This document shows positions 15,144 through 24,462 of a DNA stretch of 64,000 bases, one piece after another. The translations under genes were made by a program, and so were the position numbers. Positions within the stretch are counted from its first letter, which is position 1. Each line of letters opens with the position of its first letter. Origin of the DNA: a virus. The stretch is taken from positions 1 to 64,000 of the IMG/VR virus record IMGVR_UViG_3300008108_000016. The stretch is one strand, 5' to 3'. The notes below the pieces were generated by a model. The model did no database searches and was not told the origin of the DNA. It saw only the letters and a list, made by a program, of their open reading frames with translations.

Positions 15144-17579
15144 TTAGAAATCTAACTTGACCACAAATTGCTGAATACCTTGTCTTAAAACAGGTGATTG
15201 TAATTTAGAGACAACCAAAACATCTTTGTTTCTATCAAGTAATGCAATTTCACTAATATATAATGGATTACCTTGTGTCCAAGTAGGATTTGTACTTCTA
15301 AGGAACTCAGCATTACTTAAATTGACCTTGTATTTCATTTCGTAAATTGTTGCTTGGATGTCAGTCTCAAATGATCCATAGAAATAATATTCATCACCGA
15401 AATTAAGTGTTTGACCCGTTGCTCCAATTTGTGGCAATGAAATATAATTATTAAGATTATATGTCGGTGCGGTATTATATAAATCAGGTGTAATAACAAA
15501 TGTAGTTCCTGTTAATCCATTTTCAGTTAAATAACCATTTATTGTAGATCCTGAAAGTGATGAGGTAAAATCAATGATCTTCCAATTCGCAGGATTTGGT
15601 CTTGTTCCTGTAGTTACTTTTTGACATAATATTTCAAAGTTAGTTGCATAATAACCATTAGGAACAACACAAGATGTAATACATTCACTACCGGCACTAA
15701 ATGATGGTTGAACCAAACATTTAAATTCTTCTCCGAATCTAACCGCAACATTTTTGGTTGTATCAGGATTACAATCATTATTATTTCCTGTTATCTTTGA
15801 GTAATAATTACAATGTAGTGAGTTTGTAAATCCTGTCGGATTTGACAATCTATAAGTAACGAACATAGTTTCATTACTTCCTGTCAAAATTCCATCAATG
15901 GTTGTTGTTGATTGACCACAAGTGTTAGGAGTGATCAAAGATATTTGTGGTGCGGTTAATGTCCAGTTTCTATTTGACTTATAAGACATTGCCGCAATAA
16001 TTTCTTCATCGTCAATAACAATTATTTTACTATCAGGGAAAACTTTACCAACTCTACTTGGGTATCCGTCAGCATTTGCATGAGTATCCCAAAGATGATA
16101 ATATCTAATTCCTGGTTGGTTCATTCCTGAATTCTTTGTTGATTCAATATAATGAACTTCAAATAAATTCTTATCCTCAAATCCCGCAGGATCTACCCAA
16201 AAAGTTTCACCAAAACAACATTGTGAATTCTTGTGCCACATAAGCCAAGGAACGTGTAATTTAAAGTTTCTTGCTTGTCCTGTAGTGTCTTCAGGGTTTG
16301 TTGGATCATAAGGTTCAAGAGCAAATTTTTCACCATAGAAGAAATCAATTGTTTGATTAGTATAGTGAATGATCGCAATTGCCTTTTGTTCACTAGGTGT
16401 TACTGTTATTTTCTCATCAAACGAGTTATAATAGTAAACAGAACTAGTGTCTCTACTTCCTAATGTGGAAGCATAACCCAAATATTCTTTAGTCCCCAAA
16501 TAATCTTTGGATCCAAAATAATTATAACCTTGATATACAGATGGTATCAAACCTGCCGGATTTTCACTCCAAGGAATGTTCATGTTCCAAACCTTTACAT
16601 CAAATTGATCTATATCACAAACAGATTCAAAATTAATTACATCCTGACTCCAATGTGGGCCTGGTGTAATACTATCATATATCGTTGTCATGTTTGGTGG
16701 ATATATTAATACTCTTGAATAACAATTACCTGAGAAATTTGATAAATCAGGGGTATTTCTATCCAATGTAACAACATTACCACAAATACCAACAATCTTA
16801 TATGTCATCATAGGATAACAACTCTCAAGAGACATTAAACAATCAGGTAGTGGTGGTGGTGGGCAAGCAGGACTTGACGATGGAGTTACACAAGGAGTTG
16901 TTGTTGGTGTTGGTGTTGCAGTTGGCGTACACTCAATATTATTTGTACTACTTGGTGTTGGGGTAGAAGTCGGTGTTGAATAGGGGGACGCTGTCGGCGT
17001 AGGTGTTGGTACATTATAACAAATTTGATTGGTGTCTGATTTACCATCAAAATATATTGTTATAAGATCCCCAACTGAAGGTGTTGTTGATGTATTATAA
17101 CTAACACCCGAAAAAATCAATGTTATTTCACTTGACCCACTAAGTTGACCTAAATTTACAACATAATTAGAATTTATAACATAATTGTCATTAGTTAAAG
17201 CACTCCAATTTATCGTTGTTGCGGTTGTATTACCCGTAAAAAATCCCCTTAATGGAGCCCTATTAAAAACAGGTTCAATATCTGAATCCATATATGGTAT
17301 ACCATATGTATTCCCATTACTACTATCAACAAAATAAGGGTATTTAACACTTTGTCTATTTGATTGAGGTATTCCAGCACTATTTTGTGTATTAAATGGT
17401 GGTTCTAAAACCATACTATATGGTTGATTATAACTGCTAGGTAATGCGTTGTATGATACTTCACTATCTCCAATTTGGAAATAAGCAATATTAAAATTAC
17501 CTTCAGACAATTTTTGTCTTCCTGTGTCGGTTACTCTAGTATTTACTAAACCCGATGTATTTTTAAGTATATATGCCAT
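15144..17579 (-). CDS. Large virion structural/adhesin protein with a Thr-Pro linker
   Basis: An 811-residue protein. The N-terminal domain (about 1-185, beginning MAYILKNTSGLVNTRVTDTG) looks like a conserved anchoring domain, with RQKLSEGNFNIAYFQIGDSE suggesting a structural attachment role. A Thr-Pro/Ser linker (about 190-240) and a Cys-rich stretch (CPPPPLPDCLMSLESCYP) follow, then a long, mostly beta C-terminal region with many aromatic residues (about 260-811). It has its own TATTTAT box eight bases before the ATG, so it may be transcribed separately. It is probably a baseplate-attached fibre or decoration protein; the exact family is not recognised. Confidence 0.6.
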   Translation of the reverse strand: MAYILKNTSGLVNTRVTDTGRQKLSEGNFNIAYFQIGDSEVSYNALPSSYNQPYSMVLEPPFNTQNSAGIPQSNRQSVKYPYFVDSSNGNTYGIPYMDSDIEPVFNRAPLRGFFTGNTTATTINWSALTNDNYVINSNYVVNLGQLSGSSEITLIFSGVSYNTSTTPSVGDLITIYFDGKSDTNQICYNVPTPTPTASPYSTPTSTPTPSSTNNIECTPTATPTPTTTPCVTPSSSPACPPPPLPDCLMSLESCYPMMTYKIVGICGNVVTLDRNTPDLSNFSGNCYSRVLIYPPNMTTIYDSITPGPHWSQDVINFESVCDIDQFDVKVWNMNIPWSENPAGLIPSVYQGYNYFGSKDYLGTKEYLGYASTLGSRDTSSVYYYNSFDEKITVTPSEQKAIAIIHYTNQTIDFFYGEKFALEPYDPTNPEDTTGQARNFKLHVPWLMWHKNSQCCFGETFWVDPAGFEDKNLFEVHYIESTKNSGMNQPGIRYYHLWDTHANADGYPSRVGKVFPDSKIIVIDDEEIIAAMSYKSNRNWTLTAPQISLITPNTCGQSTTTIDGILTGSNETMFVTYRLSNPTGFTNSLHCNYYSKITGNNNDCNPDTTKNVAVRFGEEFKCLVQPSFSAGSECITSCVVPNGYYATNFEILCQKVTTGTRPNPANWKIIDFTSSLSGSTINGYLTENGLTGTTFVITPDLYNTAPTYNLNNYISLPQIGATGQTLNFGDEYYFYGSFETDIQATIYEMKYKVNLSNAEFLRSTNPTWTQGNPLYISEIALLDRNKDVLVVSKLQSPVLRQGIQQFVVKLDF
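16877..17014 (-). repeat. Thr-Pro linker tract
   Basis: Imperfect repeat of Thr/Ser and Pro codons (read on the minus strand), of the same type as the plus-strand linker tracts, interrupted by a short Cys-containing stretch. Confidence 0.8.
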
Positions 17580-17586
17580 TTGTTAT

Positions 17587-17593
17587 ATAAATA
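17587..17593 (-). promoter_or_regulatory. TATTTAT box, candidate late promoter
   Basis: TATTTAT (minus strand) seven bases upstream of the ATG of the 811-residue structural gene, in a 31-base intergenic gap. Confidence 0.5.
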
Positions 17594-17610
17594 CTATATT
17601 TTCTATTTTA

Positions 17611-19173
17611 TTACAACACCAATGGGGGGTTTACTATTGCAACATCACAACATTCACACCCATTAATTTCCACATTGTTTAAATTTAACGTATAAGAATG
17701 TTTTTCTGACAAACAAGGAGTATCAGGATCAAGTAATGGATTAAGTGTTGTCACATTATTTATTGTACCATTAACAGTTGTTCCTTGTATCATCGTAATA
17801 TTACCCCAAGTTTTTGTTGTTACACTATTAGTTGATGTTGGATTTGGTATTGCAAAATTATTACATCCTTTACCTAACAATGTTTGTATATTTTGTGTTG
17901 ATTGTGATGTTACGGAAATAGGTGATCCATTAACATTCACAACAACATTATCATTATAGGTATATGCGCTGAATACAGGTGAAACCGTAAAATCACTTAC
18001 ATGAACCAAATCAAATGTTACCGAGGATCCAACAGGTAATGAAGGTGTTACCGATACATTAAATGTATTTCCAATATTATTCAAAGTTAATGTTATAACA
18101 TATGTTTGATTTGGTGGTGGAAAATTTAAAGTTGCGGTTTGATTAAAAGTTTGACCCGAAGAATCTATTACTGAAGTTGAATAAATTCCACCACATAGGT
18201 TTTGGAATATTGGTTGATTATTGAAATAATTAACCCCATTTATTGAGTATTGGTATGGAGGTACTCCGTCAATAATATCAAAAACTATACTTCCGTCACA
18301 TCCACAGGTTGGTTGATTAATAGTGAGATTATATCTTAATATATCTTGTGTCCCACAATTACCTTCAGTTAGAGATATTGACTGTATTTGGTATGGTAAA
18401 GTTACACCTATCGTATTCCATCCCGTTAATGGCGGAACCGCAGGATTTAAATTAACCAATGTATATGGTAATCCTGTTATTTCCCACTGATTATTTATGG
18501 AATCCCAACGTATTAATTTAAAAGTATCTGAGGAGATCCAACTAGGTTTTCCACCATAATAACCATTAAATGTAAAATCAATAACTTCCAATAATGAAAC
18601 TTTTCCAAATCTACCTTTAATAACCAAACATAGATCAGGGAATGCCGGTATAGGGGTAGGTGTTGGTGTTGGCGTAACGCTAGGTGTTGGTGTATCTCCC
18701 GTTAAAACACATATTGTGTTTGCAGTAAAATCACCATAATAATCTATAACCGTTGCAGAATATTCTCCAACACCCAAATTTGTTATAGTTTGTGAATGGC
18801 TTCCATTTTCCCAATTTATATAATAAGGTGGTGTTCCTCCTGTGATTAATAAACTTACAGTTCCATCTGTTGATCCTGGATGTGTTGGTTGATCCACAAA
18901 ACATTGGACTCCCATTGGAAATATTGTTAGGACGTTACATTCATTTTGATATTTAAGTGTTTCTCCCGGACAAGTTCCATCAACACATAGTCCTTTTACC
19001 TCAAAATTTATATCAAGACATGATGTAATCGGATTAAAATCTTGACTACAAATATTATATGTAACTCCACTTAAAAATGTTTCAGTTACGGTTCCACCAG
19101 TACAATTGTTGTACGTTAATTCGTACTCACTTAAACTCGCAAAACTAAACTCTAAACAATAACAATTTGACAT
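17611..19173 (-). CDS. Adhesin/fibre protein with SprB-type repeats
   Basis: A 520-residue Cys-rich protein. Residues about 98-155 match the SprB repeat pattern: GSTDGTVSLLITGGTPPYYI, an N-G pair, then TITNLGVGEYSATVIDYYG. A Thr-Pro linker (about 160-177) follows, and a second, more diverged SprB-like repeat lies at about 288-348 (GSIVFDIIDGVPPYQYSING ... GGIYSTSVIDSSG). SprB repeats are known from the gliding-motility adhesin SprB of Flavobacterium and other Bacteroidota surface proteins. In a phage they most likely form receptor-binding or spacer domains. The C-terminal part (350-520) is unassigned. It has its own TATTTAT box upstream. Confidence 0.65.
   Translation of the reverse strand: MSNCYCLEFSFASLSEYELTYNNCTGGTVTETFLSGVTYNICSQDFNPITSCLDINFEVKGLCVDGTCPGETLKYQNECNVLTIFPMGVQCFVDQPTHPGSTDGTVSLLITGGTPPYYINWENGSHSQTITNLGVGEYSATVIDYYGDFTANTICVLTGDTPTPSVTPTPTPTPIPAFPDLCLVIKGRFGKVSLLEVIDFTFNGYYGGKPSWISSDTFKLIRWDSINNQWEITGLPYTLVNLNPAVPPLTGWNTIGVTLPYQIQSISLTEGNCGTQDILRYNLTINQPTCGCDGSIVFDIIDGVPPYQYSINGVNYFNNQPIFQNLCGGIYSTSVIDSSGQTFNQTATLNFPPPNQTYVITLTLNNIGNTFNVSVTPSLPVGSSVTFDLVHVSDFTVSPVFSAYTYNDNVVVNVNGSPISVTSQSTQNIQTLLGKGCNNFAIPNPTSTNSVTTKTWGNITMIQGTTVNGTINNVTTLNPLLDPDTPCLSEKHSYTLNLNNVEINGCECCDVAIVNPPLVL
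18645..18693 (-). repeat. Short Thr-Pro linker tract
   Basis: Thr-Pro codon tract of about 16 codons between the first SprB-like repeat and the middle domain of the 520-residue protein. Confidence 0.75.
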
Positions 19174-19190
19174 TTAAATGGTGTTTTATA

Positions 19191-19197
19191 ATAAATA
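19191..19197 (-). promoter_or_regulatory. TATTTAT box, candidate late promoter
   Basis: TATTTAT (minus strand) 17 bases upstream of the ATG of the SprB-repeat gene. A weak interrupted hairpin (acc/ggt core with flanking aatt pairs) lies just beyond it, near 19202-19230, between the two genes. Confidence 0.5.
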
Positions 19198-19259
19198 ATC
19201 AATTAACCTATTTTTGAGGTAATTAATTAAAATAATATTCATAAATCCTTAAAAGTGAA

Positions 19260-20912
19260 TTATGGAACGTAATATATTCTATTAGAGTCAGTTGAGCAAT
19301 AATAAACAGATCCTGATGGTAATCCACCAGCACCATCTTGTAGATCCACAATTGATAAACAATTCATAAATGTTGTATTGTCTCTATCTGTTGTAATACC
19401 ATTACCTACTATGAATGAACAATTATTTGAAATAGTATTTCCTGATCCCCCTAATATTCCAGTATGTACTCCATTTGACGTATTGTACCCACCTCCACCA
19501 ATAAAAGAATAATTACCGTTTGTGAAATTACTAATACCTCCAACAACTGTTGATGCACTTCCACTTGACGTATTACTTTGCCCCCCTAAAATAATTGAGT
19601 ATCTGCTGTTAGATGTATTACACTCACCTCCAACAACAACACTATAACAACAATTAGAAGTATTTTTATATCCACCACCAACAATTGAGCAATCACCTAT
19701 TATCGTGTTAAAAATACCACCCGCAATTGTGGATCCAATAGTTGATCCTGTTGAGGTAATTGTATTACCACTACCACCAGCAATTGTAGATATTGAAGAT
19801 CCTGATGTTAAAATTTTATTTAATCTACCACCCCCAATTGTTGATCCATAACTTGATAAAGTATTTGTAGTTCCGCCACCAATAAACGAAAATTCACCAA
19901 AAGATTCATTTCCAACACCTCCCCCAACGAATGAATAAATTCCATCTGATATGTTTCCATAACCACCAACTACAACTGAGTGCAATTTACTTGATATATT
20001 AGTACTTCCACCAACTACCACCGATAAATTACCATTTGATGTATTAGAATCACCACCACCTATAAAAGAAACACATCCATTAGATGTGTTATTTGTACCA
20101 CCAACTATAGTACTATAATTTACTTGGGGGGATATTGTATTTCCTCCCCCACCACCTATGAATGAACTAACATCCGATCCAATAAAATTACTACCTCCTC
20201 CAACAATAGTATTAGTGCTTTCACCTGTTATAACATTTAAAAATCCTCCTCCGATAAAATTATATGCTGACGGTGTAAATGAGTTACTAAAAACATTAAT
20301 GGTATTTTGTTGTCCTCCACCAATAAAATTTAAACCACTATAATAATATGAAGAATATGATGAGATGGTATTTTGTTGTCCCCCACCAATAAAGTCACCA
20401 CCAATAATAGAATAATACGATGATGTTGTATTTTGAGCCCCTCCCGCTATTGTTGATGTATACCCAAATGAAGTATTACAATATCCACCACTAAGTGTAG
20501 ATAAAACACCTTCAGAAGTATTACAATACCCCCCACTAAGTGTTGAGAAATCTCCATAAGCGGTATTTTTAGTACCACCCCCAACTGTTGATTTTGATCC
20601 ACACGCAAAATTGCTACATCCACCCCCAATTGTGGAATAAGTATTTAAAGCAGTATTACATCTACCTCCACTAACAGTTGAGTAATCACAACAAGCATTA
20701 TTATTATTTGCACATCTTTCTGTGGATCCAACTCCATCGCCCAAAATCATAATTGTTGATCCTGTTATTGTATTCATAACTTGTCCAATTGTGGCTTTAT
20801 ATGAAGATCCTGCAGGATTTTGTGATATGTCTGTTGGGATTACAATATGAACAAGATCGTTAAGTGTAACTCCTGTTACTAATACTCTATCGGTTAATTT
20901 TTGTGTTGGCAT
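19260..20912 (-). CDS. Beta-roll repeat adhesin (GGGxxNTxxGxxS repeats)
   Basis: A 550-residue protein paralogous to the 654-residue one at 22158-24122. Residues 1-75 are a conserved N-terminal domain (GVTLNDLVHIVIPTDIS, NPAGSSYKATIGQV, VGSTERC). From about 75 to 500 it is a continuous array of roughly 15-18-residue repeats with the core S-(T/I)-(I/V)-x-GG-x-x-N-T-x-x. This resembles the head repeats of YadA-type trimeric autotransporters, which form left-handed beta rolls. A short C-terminal tail (about 510-550) follows. The likely role is a trimeric fibre shaft with binding surfaces. It has a TATTTAT box 20 bases upstream, overlapping the stop codon of the preceding gene. Confidence 0.7.
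   Translation of the reverse strand: MPTQKLTDRVLVTGVTLNDLVHIVIPTDISQNPAGSSYKATIGQVMNTITGSTIMILGDGVGSTERCANNNNACCDYSTVSGGRCNTALNTYSTIGGGCSNFACGSKSTVGGGTKNTAYGDFSTLSGGYCNTSEGVLSTLSGGYCNTSFGYTSTIAGGAQNTTSSYYSIIGGDFIGGGQQNTISSYSSYYYSGLNFIGGGQQNTINVFSNSFTPSAYNFIGGGFLNVITGESTNTIVGGGSNFIGSDVSSFIGGGGGNTISPQVNYSTIVGGTNNTSNGCVSFIGGGDSNTSNGNLSVVVGGSTNISSKLHSVVVGGYGNISDGIYSFVGGGVGNESFGEFSFIGGGTTNTLSSYGSTIGGGRLNKILTSGSSISTIAGGSGNTITSTGSTIGSTIAGGIFNTIIGDCSIVGGGYKNTSNCCYSVVVGGECNTSNSRYSIILGGQSNTSSGSASTVVGGISNFTNGNYSFIGGGGYNTSNGVHTGILGGSGNTISNNCSFIVGNGITTDRDNTTFMNCLSIVDLQDGAGGLPSGSVYYCSTDSNRIYYVP
19400..20690 (-). repeat. Tandem beta-roll repeat array, copy 1
   Basis: About 1.3 kb of degenerate 45-54-base coding repeats (Gly-Gly-Gly plus Asn-Thr core). 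Repeats are similar enough in DNA to permit recombination within the gene and with the array at 22600-23910. Confidence 0.85.
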
Positions 20913-20930
20913 TTTTAAATTTTTTTTTGT

Positions 20931-22151
20931 TTATAAATAATATAATATTTCCGCAGTACCTAAAAATGTTGCACTTGCACTTAATGGTGTTATACACACC
21001 CACATTTCGTCAAGTGTTCCGTCAACATTAGAACCAACTCTAATTTGATTGTCATCCACTCTAATCGTTGTAAGTGCCGATGTCCCTGATTCACCAATTA
21101 AGGATGACATAATGTGACCTGGTGATGTTATTGTTGTTGTCACAGTTCCGTTGTAAACTGAGTATTGGAATGGTGAATTTGGTATGTCTGTCCAACTTGG
21201 TGTTACGGATAATGTGGGGTTAAACTCAATAGTTACTAAGTAATTATCGTTTGAGGTGTTTAAAATACTCAAACTACTGTATTGTGATGTCACTGATTTA
21301 TAACCTTGTTTAAGCCTATAACCAATATATGGATATTTTGTACCTGATGAATTTAAATCTGCCGTTGTTGAGTTTATAACACCTACGGTTGAGTATAGTC
21401 CGTTTAATGCACCTTCAGTCGATACTTGTGAACATATCATATCAAAATAACCTGAACCAACCCCAACCTGTCTTATTTCATACCTGATAGGTTGATTTGG
21501 TGATGACATATAAACATTTGGTTCATTATTTGCACAATTATGTTCAGTGAAATAAATTAATATACCCGATAAATCCAAACCAAATCTCATTCTACCAACA
21601 CCTAACCATTGATAATCAACTGACATTAAATTAGTGTTAGTCCAATTTATCCCTGTTGGGTCAAATTCATTACTGTTCCATGTGGTTGTTGCCGCAGTGT
21701 AAACTGTAGTGCCCGACCTCCATATCTGAAAGCTTATTTGATTTGTAACCCCATTACTTTCCAAAAAGTATCCATCAAAAACAGAATTGTATGGTGACCC
21801 TGTTATTGTTGTAAAAGCCCCAACCCTTTTTATGACATTTGTTTCTAACTGAAAATTTGAGAAACTCGCTTGAAATAATTGACTCTTACCTGGTTGATAA
21901 ATTGGGTGTGTTTTACCTTGTCTAATAACTAAATCATTATTTGCGGATGTTGACATTCTAACTCTTGCGTATTCTTGGTTAAAAATGGATGTTGCAGTTC
22001 CTGCGGTTACCTCATTAATTTGTAATGGATTTTTATCATATACGTGTTTAATATCCACTAAATTTTGAACTGCGGCGGTTCTTAATCTACCAAAAGCATC
22101 AATATTTGGACTATCCGAATAAGCAACTTTATTGTTAAAAATGAACGACAT
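20931..22151 (-). CDS. Virion structural protein with AFGRLR motif
   Basis: A 406-residue protein. The N-terminal SPNIDAFGRLRTA signature followed by a hydrophobic/charged stretch resembles a domain I associate with structural proteins of marine T4-like phages, where an AFGRLR motif occurs near the N-terminus. The rest is beta-rich (for example TTTWNSNEFDPTG, YIGYRLKQGYKS) and ends in a hydrophobic TAEILYYL. It lies between the two paralogous beta-roll proteins, only six bases after the 654-residue gene, suggesting these three act together. A fibre-anchoring or hinge role is plausible but unproven. Confidence 0.6.
   Translation of the reverse strand: MSFIFNNKVAYSDSPNIDAFGRLRTAAVQNLVDIKHVYDKNPLQINEVTAGTATSIFNQEYARVRMSTSANNDLVIRQGKTHPIYQPGKSQLFQASFSNFQLETNVIKRVGAFTTITGSPYNSVFDGYFLESNGVTNQISFQIWRSGTTVYTAATTTWNSNEFDPTGINWTNTNLMSVDYQWLGVGRMRFGLDLSGILIYFTEHNCANNEPNVYMSSPNQPIRYEIRQVGVGSGYFDMICSQVSTEGALNGLYSTVGVINSTTADLNSSGTKYPYIGYRLKQGYKSVTSQYSSLSILNTSNDNYLVTIEFNPTLSVTPSWTDIPNSPFQYSVYNGTVTTTITSPGHIMSSLIGESGTSALTTIRVDDNQIRVGSNVDGTLDEMWVCITPLSASATFLGTAEILYYL
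20933..20939 (-). promoter_or_regulatory. TATTTAT box, candidate late promoter
   Basis: TATTTAT (minus strand) 20 bases upstream of the 550-residue beta-roll gene. It begins next to the stop codon of the preceding gene, so the box lies partly in coding sequence. Confidence 0.5.
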
Positions 22152-22157
22152 ATTATT

Positions 22158-24122
22158 TTATATTAAATACCAATTTCCGTTTCTTACCATTATTGTAAGA
22201 GACATATAGTTTATATTCATATCAACGTATGAATTATTATCAATTAATCCTGATGCCGGTGTTAATCTTATTCTATAAGAACCTGAAGTACCTGCCTCAT
22301 CCTTTATTATTAATATATATCCATCTTTAGCAACTGTTGATGGTAAAGTTAGATCCACATTTGAACTTCCGCTAACACCCCAATATGTTTTATCCCAACT
22401 AATTGTTTGTGATGTTGTTATTGCGGTTGTTGGATAATATTCAAATACAGCATTTAAAGCTCTTGTTTTAACAACGCCTGTTGATACGTCTCTAACCAAG
22501 AAATTTGTGTTTGTTGGGTCTGAATCTGGAGTATTTTGTAATCCAAGATAATTAGTGTGTAAAGTACATGCCGAAACAGAATATACCCCTTTACCAACGG
22601 CAGCAGAATAATCATGTGTAATGGTATTACCGCTTCCACCAATAATTGTTGACCCACTTGATAAAATAGTATTTAAATAACCCCCACTAATTGTTGAACC
22701 TGTTGATAAAATTGTATTACATTCTCCACCAGAAATTGTTGTGAAATCAGATATTAACACATTAAACCTACCACCACTAATTGTTGAGAAATATCCTGAT
22801 GAGGTATTACATCTACCTCCCCCTATTGTTATACCATTATTTGACCCTATATTTTGAATCCCTCCCCCAATAGTTGACCCATAACCACTTAATGTATTAT
22901 AATTACCTCCCCCTATTGTACCTCCATTATCAATCACTAAATTTAAATAACCACCACCTATTGTGGCTCCAAGACCTATTGCAGAGTTATGATACCCACC
23001 ACTTACGGTGGAAAAAAAACAAATTGATTTATTATTATAACCACCACTAACTGTACTTAGATCACATAAAGTTGTATTAGAATATCCACCACTTACTGTT
23101 GTATAGCAACCCGATGATGTGTTTTTAAGTCCTCCACCAATTACAGAATAATCACCCGTTCCTAAATTTTGTCTACCACCACTAATAACAGAAAATAGAC
23201 CTCCATCAACAGGTATTGGGTCTACAATAAATGACCAATCGGTAGTATTTATAGTTCCACCTGTTGTATTATTTGCAAAACCACCACCAATTGTTATCCC
23301 TGCGGAAGTACATTCATCTATTGGTGAATATGTTATATTCCAATTACCACCACCAATTGACGATAATCTTGATGTTGTTTTGTTTTTACAACCACCAACT
23401 ATTGTTGATAAATATGATGATGTTGTATTTCTAATCCCACCACCAATAAATGAAGATAACCCAGCTGCAGTATTTCCATTACCACCACCAATTGTTGATT
23501 CATAACCCAATGCTTGGTTACCGTTTTGAGGGCAAGATCCCCCTCCACCAGCCACAGTTGATCCATTACCTATTGCAATATTATAATTACCCCCTCCAAT
23601 TGTTGATGAGTATCCTGATGCCGTGTTGAAGTACCCTCCACTTATAGTTGTTCCTCCATAAGCAGATACACTATTAAAAGATCCTCCACCAATTGTTGAT
23701 CCAAAATAACTATCAACAATATTAAAAAACCCACCGTTTATCGTGTTTGCTCCAGTTCCTGAAGCAGTATTATACCCTCCCCCACCTATCACATTATAAC
23801 CATAGTAAGCACTTGCGGTATTTCCTGATCCACCCGCAACAACACTATAATTTCCTATGGATGTGTTATCTAAACCACCACTAACGGTAGAGTAATCACC
23901 AACCGCATCATTATTATTACCACATCTCTCAACGGATCCAACACCAGTACTCAATACCATTACAGATGTTCCACCTGTTAAAGCCGATATAACTTGACCA
24001 AAAGTTGCCTTATAGGATGACCCAGCAGGATTACCTTGGGATAAATCATTAGGATCAACAATATGAAATAAATCTGTTAGATTTACTCCTGTTGCCGGTA
24101 TTTGATCTGTTAAAAATGCCAT
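22158..24122 (-). CDS. Beta-roll repeat adhesin with C-terminal head domain
   Basis: A 654-residue paralogue of the 550-residue protein. The N-terminal domain is shared (GVNLTDLFHIVDPNDLSQ, NPAGSSYKATFGQV, VGSVERC), followed by an array (about 75-500) of GGGxxNTxxGxxS-type repeats. Unlike its paralogue it continues with a distinct C-terminal domain (about 545-654: ISWDKTYWGVSGSSNVDLTL, GYILIIKDEAGTSGSYRIRL), the type of small beta domain found at fibre tips. That makes it the better candidate for the receptor-binding subunit. A TATTTAT box lies 15 bases upstream, and the leader shares 13 bases (AAAAAAGATTAAT) with that of the 1729-residue baseplate gene. Confidence 0.7.
   Translation of the reverse strand: MAFLTDQIPATGVNLTDLFHIVDPNDLSQGNPAGSSYKATFGQVISALTGGTSVMVLSTGVGSVERCGNNNDAVGDYSTVSGGLDNTSIGNYSVVAGGSGNTASAYYGYNVIGGGGYNTASGTGANTINGGFFNIVDSYFGSTIGGGSFNSVSAYGGTTISGGYFNTASGYSSTIGGGNYNIAIGNGSTVAGGGGSCPQNGNQALGYESTIGGGNGNTAAGLSSFIGGGIRNTTSSYLSTIVGGCKNKTTSRLSSIGGGNWNITYSPIDECTSAGITIGGGFANNTTGGTINTTDWSFIVDPIPVDGGLFSVISGGRQNLGTGDYSVIGGGLKNTSSGCYTTVSGGYSNTTLCDLSTVSGGYNNKSICFFSTVSGGYHNSAIGLGATIGGGYLNLVIDNGGTIGGGNYNTLSGYGSTIGGGIQNIGSNNGITIGGGRCNTSSGYFSTISGGRFNVLISDFTTISGGECNTILSTGSTISGGYLNTILSSGSTIIGGSGNTITHDYSAAVGKGVYSVSACTLHTNYLGLQNTPDSDPTNTNFLVRDVSTGVVKTRALNAVFEYYPTTAITTSQTISWDKTYWGVSGSSNVDLTLPSTVAKDGYILIIKDEAGTSGSYRIRLTPASGLIDNNSYVDMNINYMSLTIMVRNGNWYLI
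22600..23910 (-). repeat. Tandem beta-roll repeat array, copy 2
   Basis: About 1.3 kb of degenerate 45-60-base coding repeats of the same type as at 19400-20690. Some units carry short insertions, so the array is less regular than a simple tandem repeat. Confidence 0.85.
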
Positions 24123-24137
24123 TAATCTTTTTTATTT

Positions 24138-24144
24138 ATAAATA
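24138..24144 (-). promoter_or_regulatory. TATTTAT box, candidate late promoter
   Basis: TATTTAT followed by AAATA on the minus strand, so both TATTTATA and its reverse complement TATAAATA (the T4 late-promoter sequence) are present. It lies 15 bases before the ATG of the 654-residue gene. Confidence 0.5.
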
Positions 24145-24156
24145 CAAGTTAGTTTG

Positions 24157-24462
24157 TTATTGGAATTGATAAATATCATAGTTCATAAAATAAAAATAGT
24201 CCCCATCTTGGAATTGTTTTCCTTTTGGTGGTAGGTCAACACAATTTAAAATCATAAATTTCTCACATCCCACACCATCAATAATTTTAACACCAATTGC
24301 TGGTGCCATATCAAATGCCGGTGGTAATACAATAGTTGCTGATGGTGGAATTGCGGTATTTACTGTTGCAACCAATATACAACCATTACCATAAACATTA
24401 CAAACATAAATTTCATATGGTAATGTAATACCCGTAACATTATTTATTACTAATTGACCCAT
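24157..24462 (-). CDS. Small virion-associated module protein with C-terminal FQ tail
   Basis: A 101-residue protein. Residues 1-75 are a third copy of the module found at 4260-4481 and at the N-terminus of the 402-residue protein: PYEIYVC, a second Cys, a PPSATIVLPP strand and VKIIDGVGCEKF. The last 18 residues (FQDGDYFYFMNYDIYQFQ) resemble the C-terminus of the adjacent 741-residue protein. Its ATG overlaps the stop of that upstream gene (TAATG), so the two are probably translationally coupled. Likely a small structural partner of the SprB-repeat protein. Confidence 0.65.
   Translation of the reverse strand: MGQLVINNVTGITLPYEIYVCNVYGNGCILVATVNTAIPPSATIVLPPAFDMAPAIGVKIIDGVGCEKFMILNCVDLPPKGKQFQDGDYFYFMNYDIYQFQ

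Noticed and set aside
19400-20690. Repeat arrays as a possible CRISPR or satellite
   Set aside because: Repeats are coding (Gly-Gly-Gly/Asn-Thr) with degenerate lengths, typical of a beta-roll protein.
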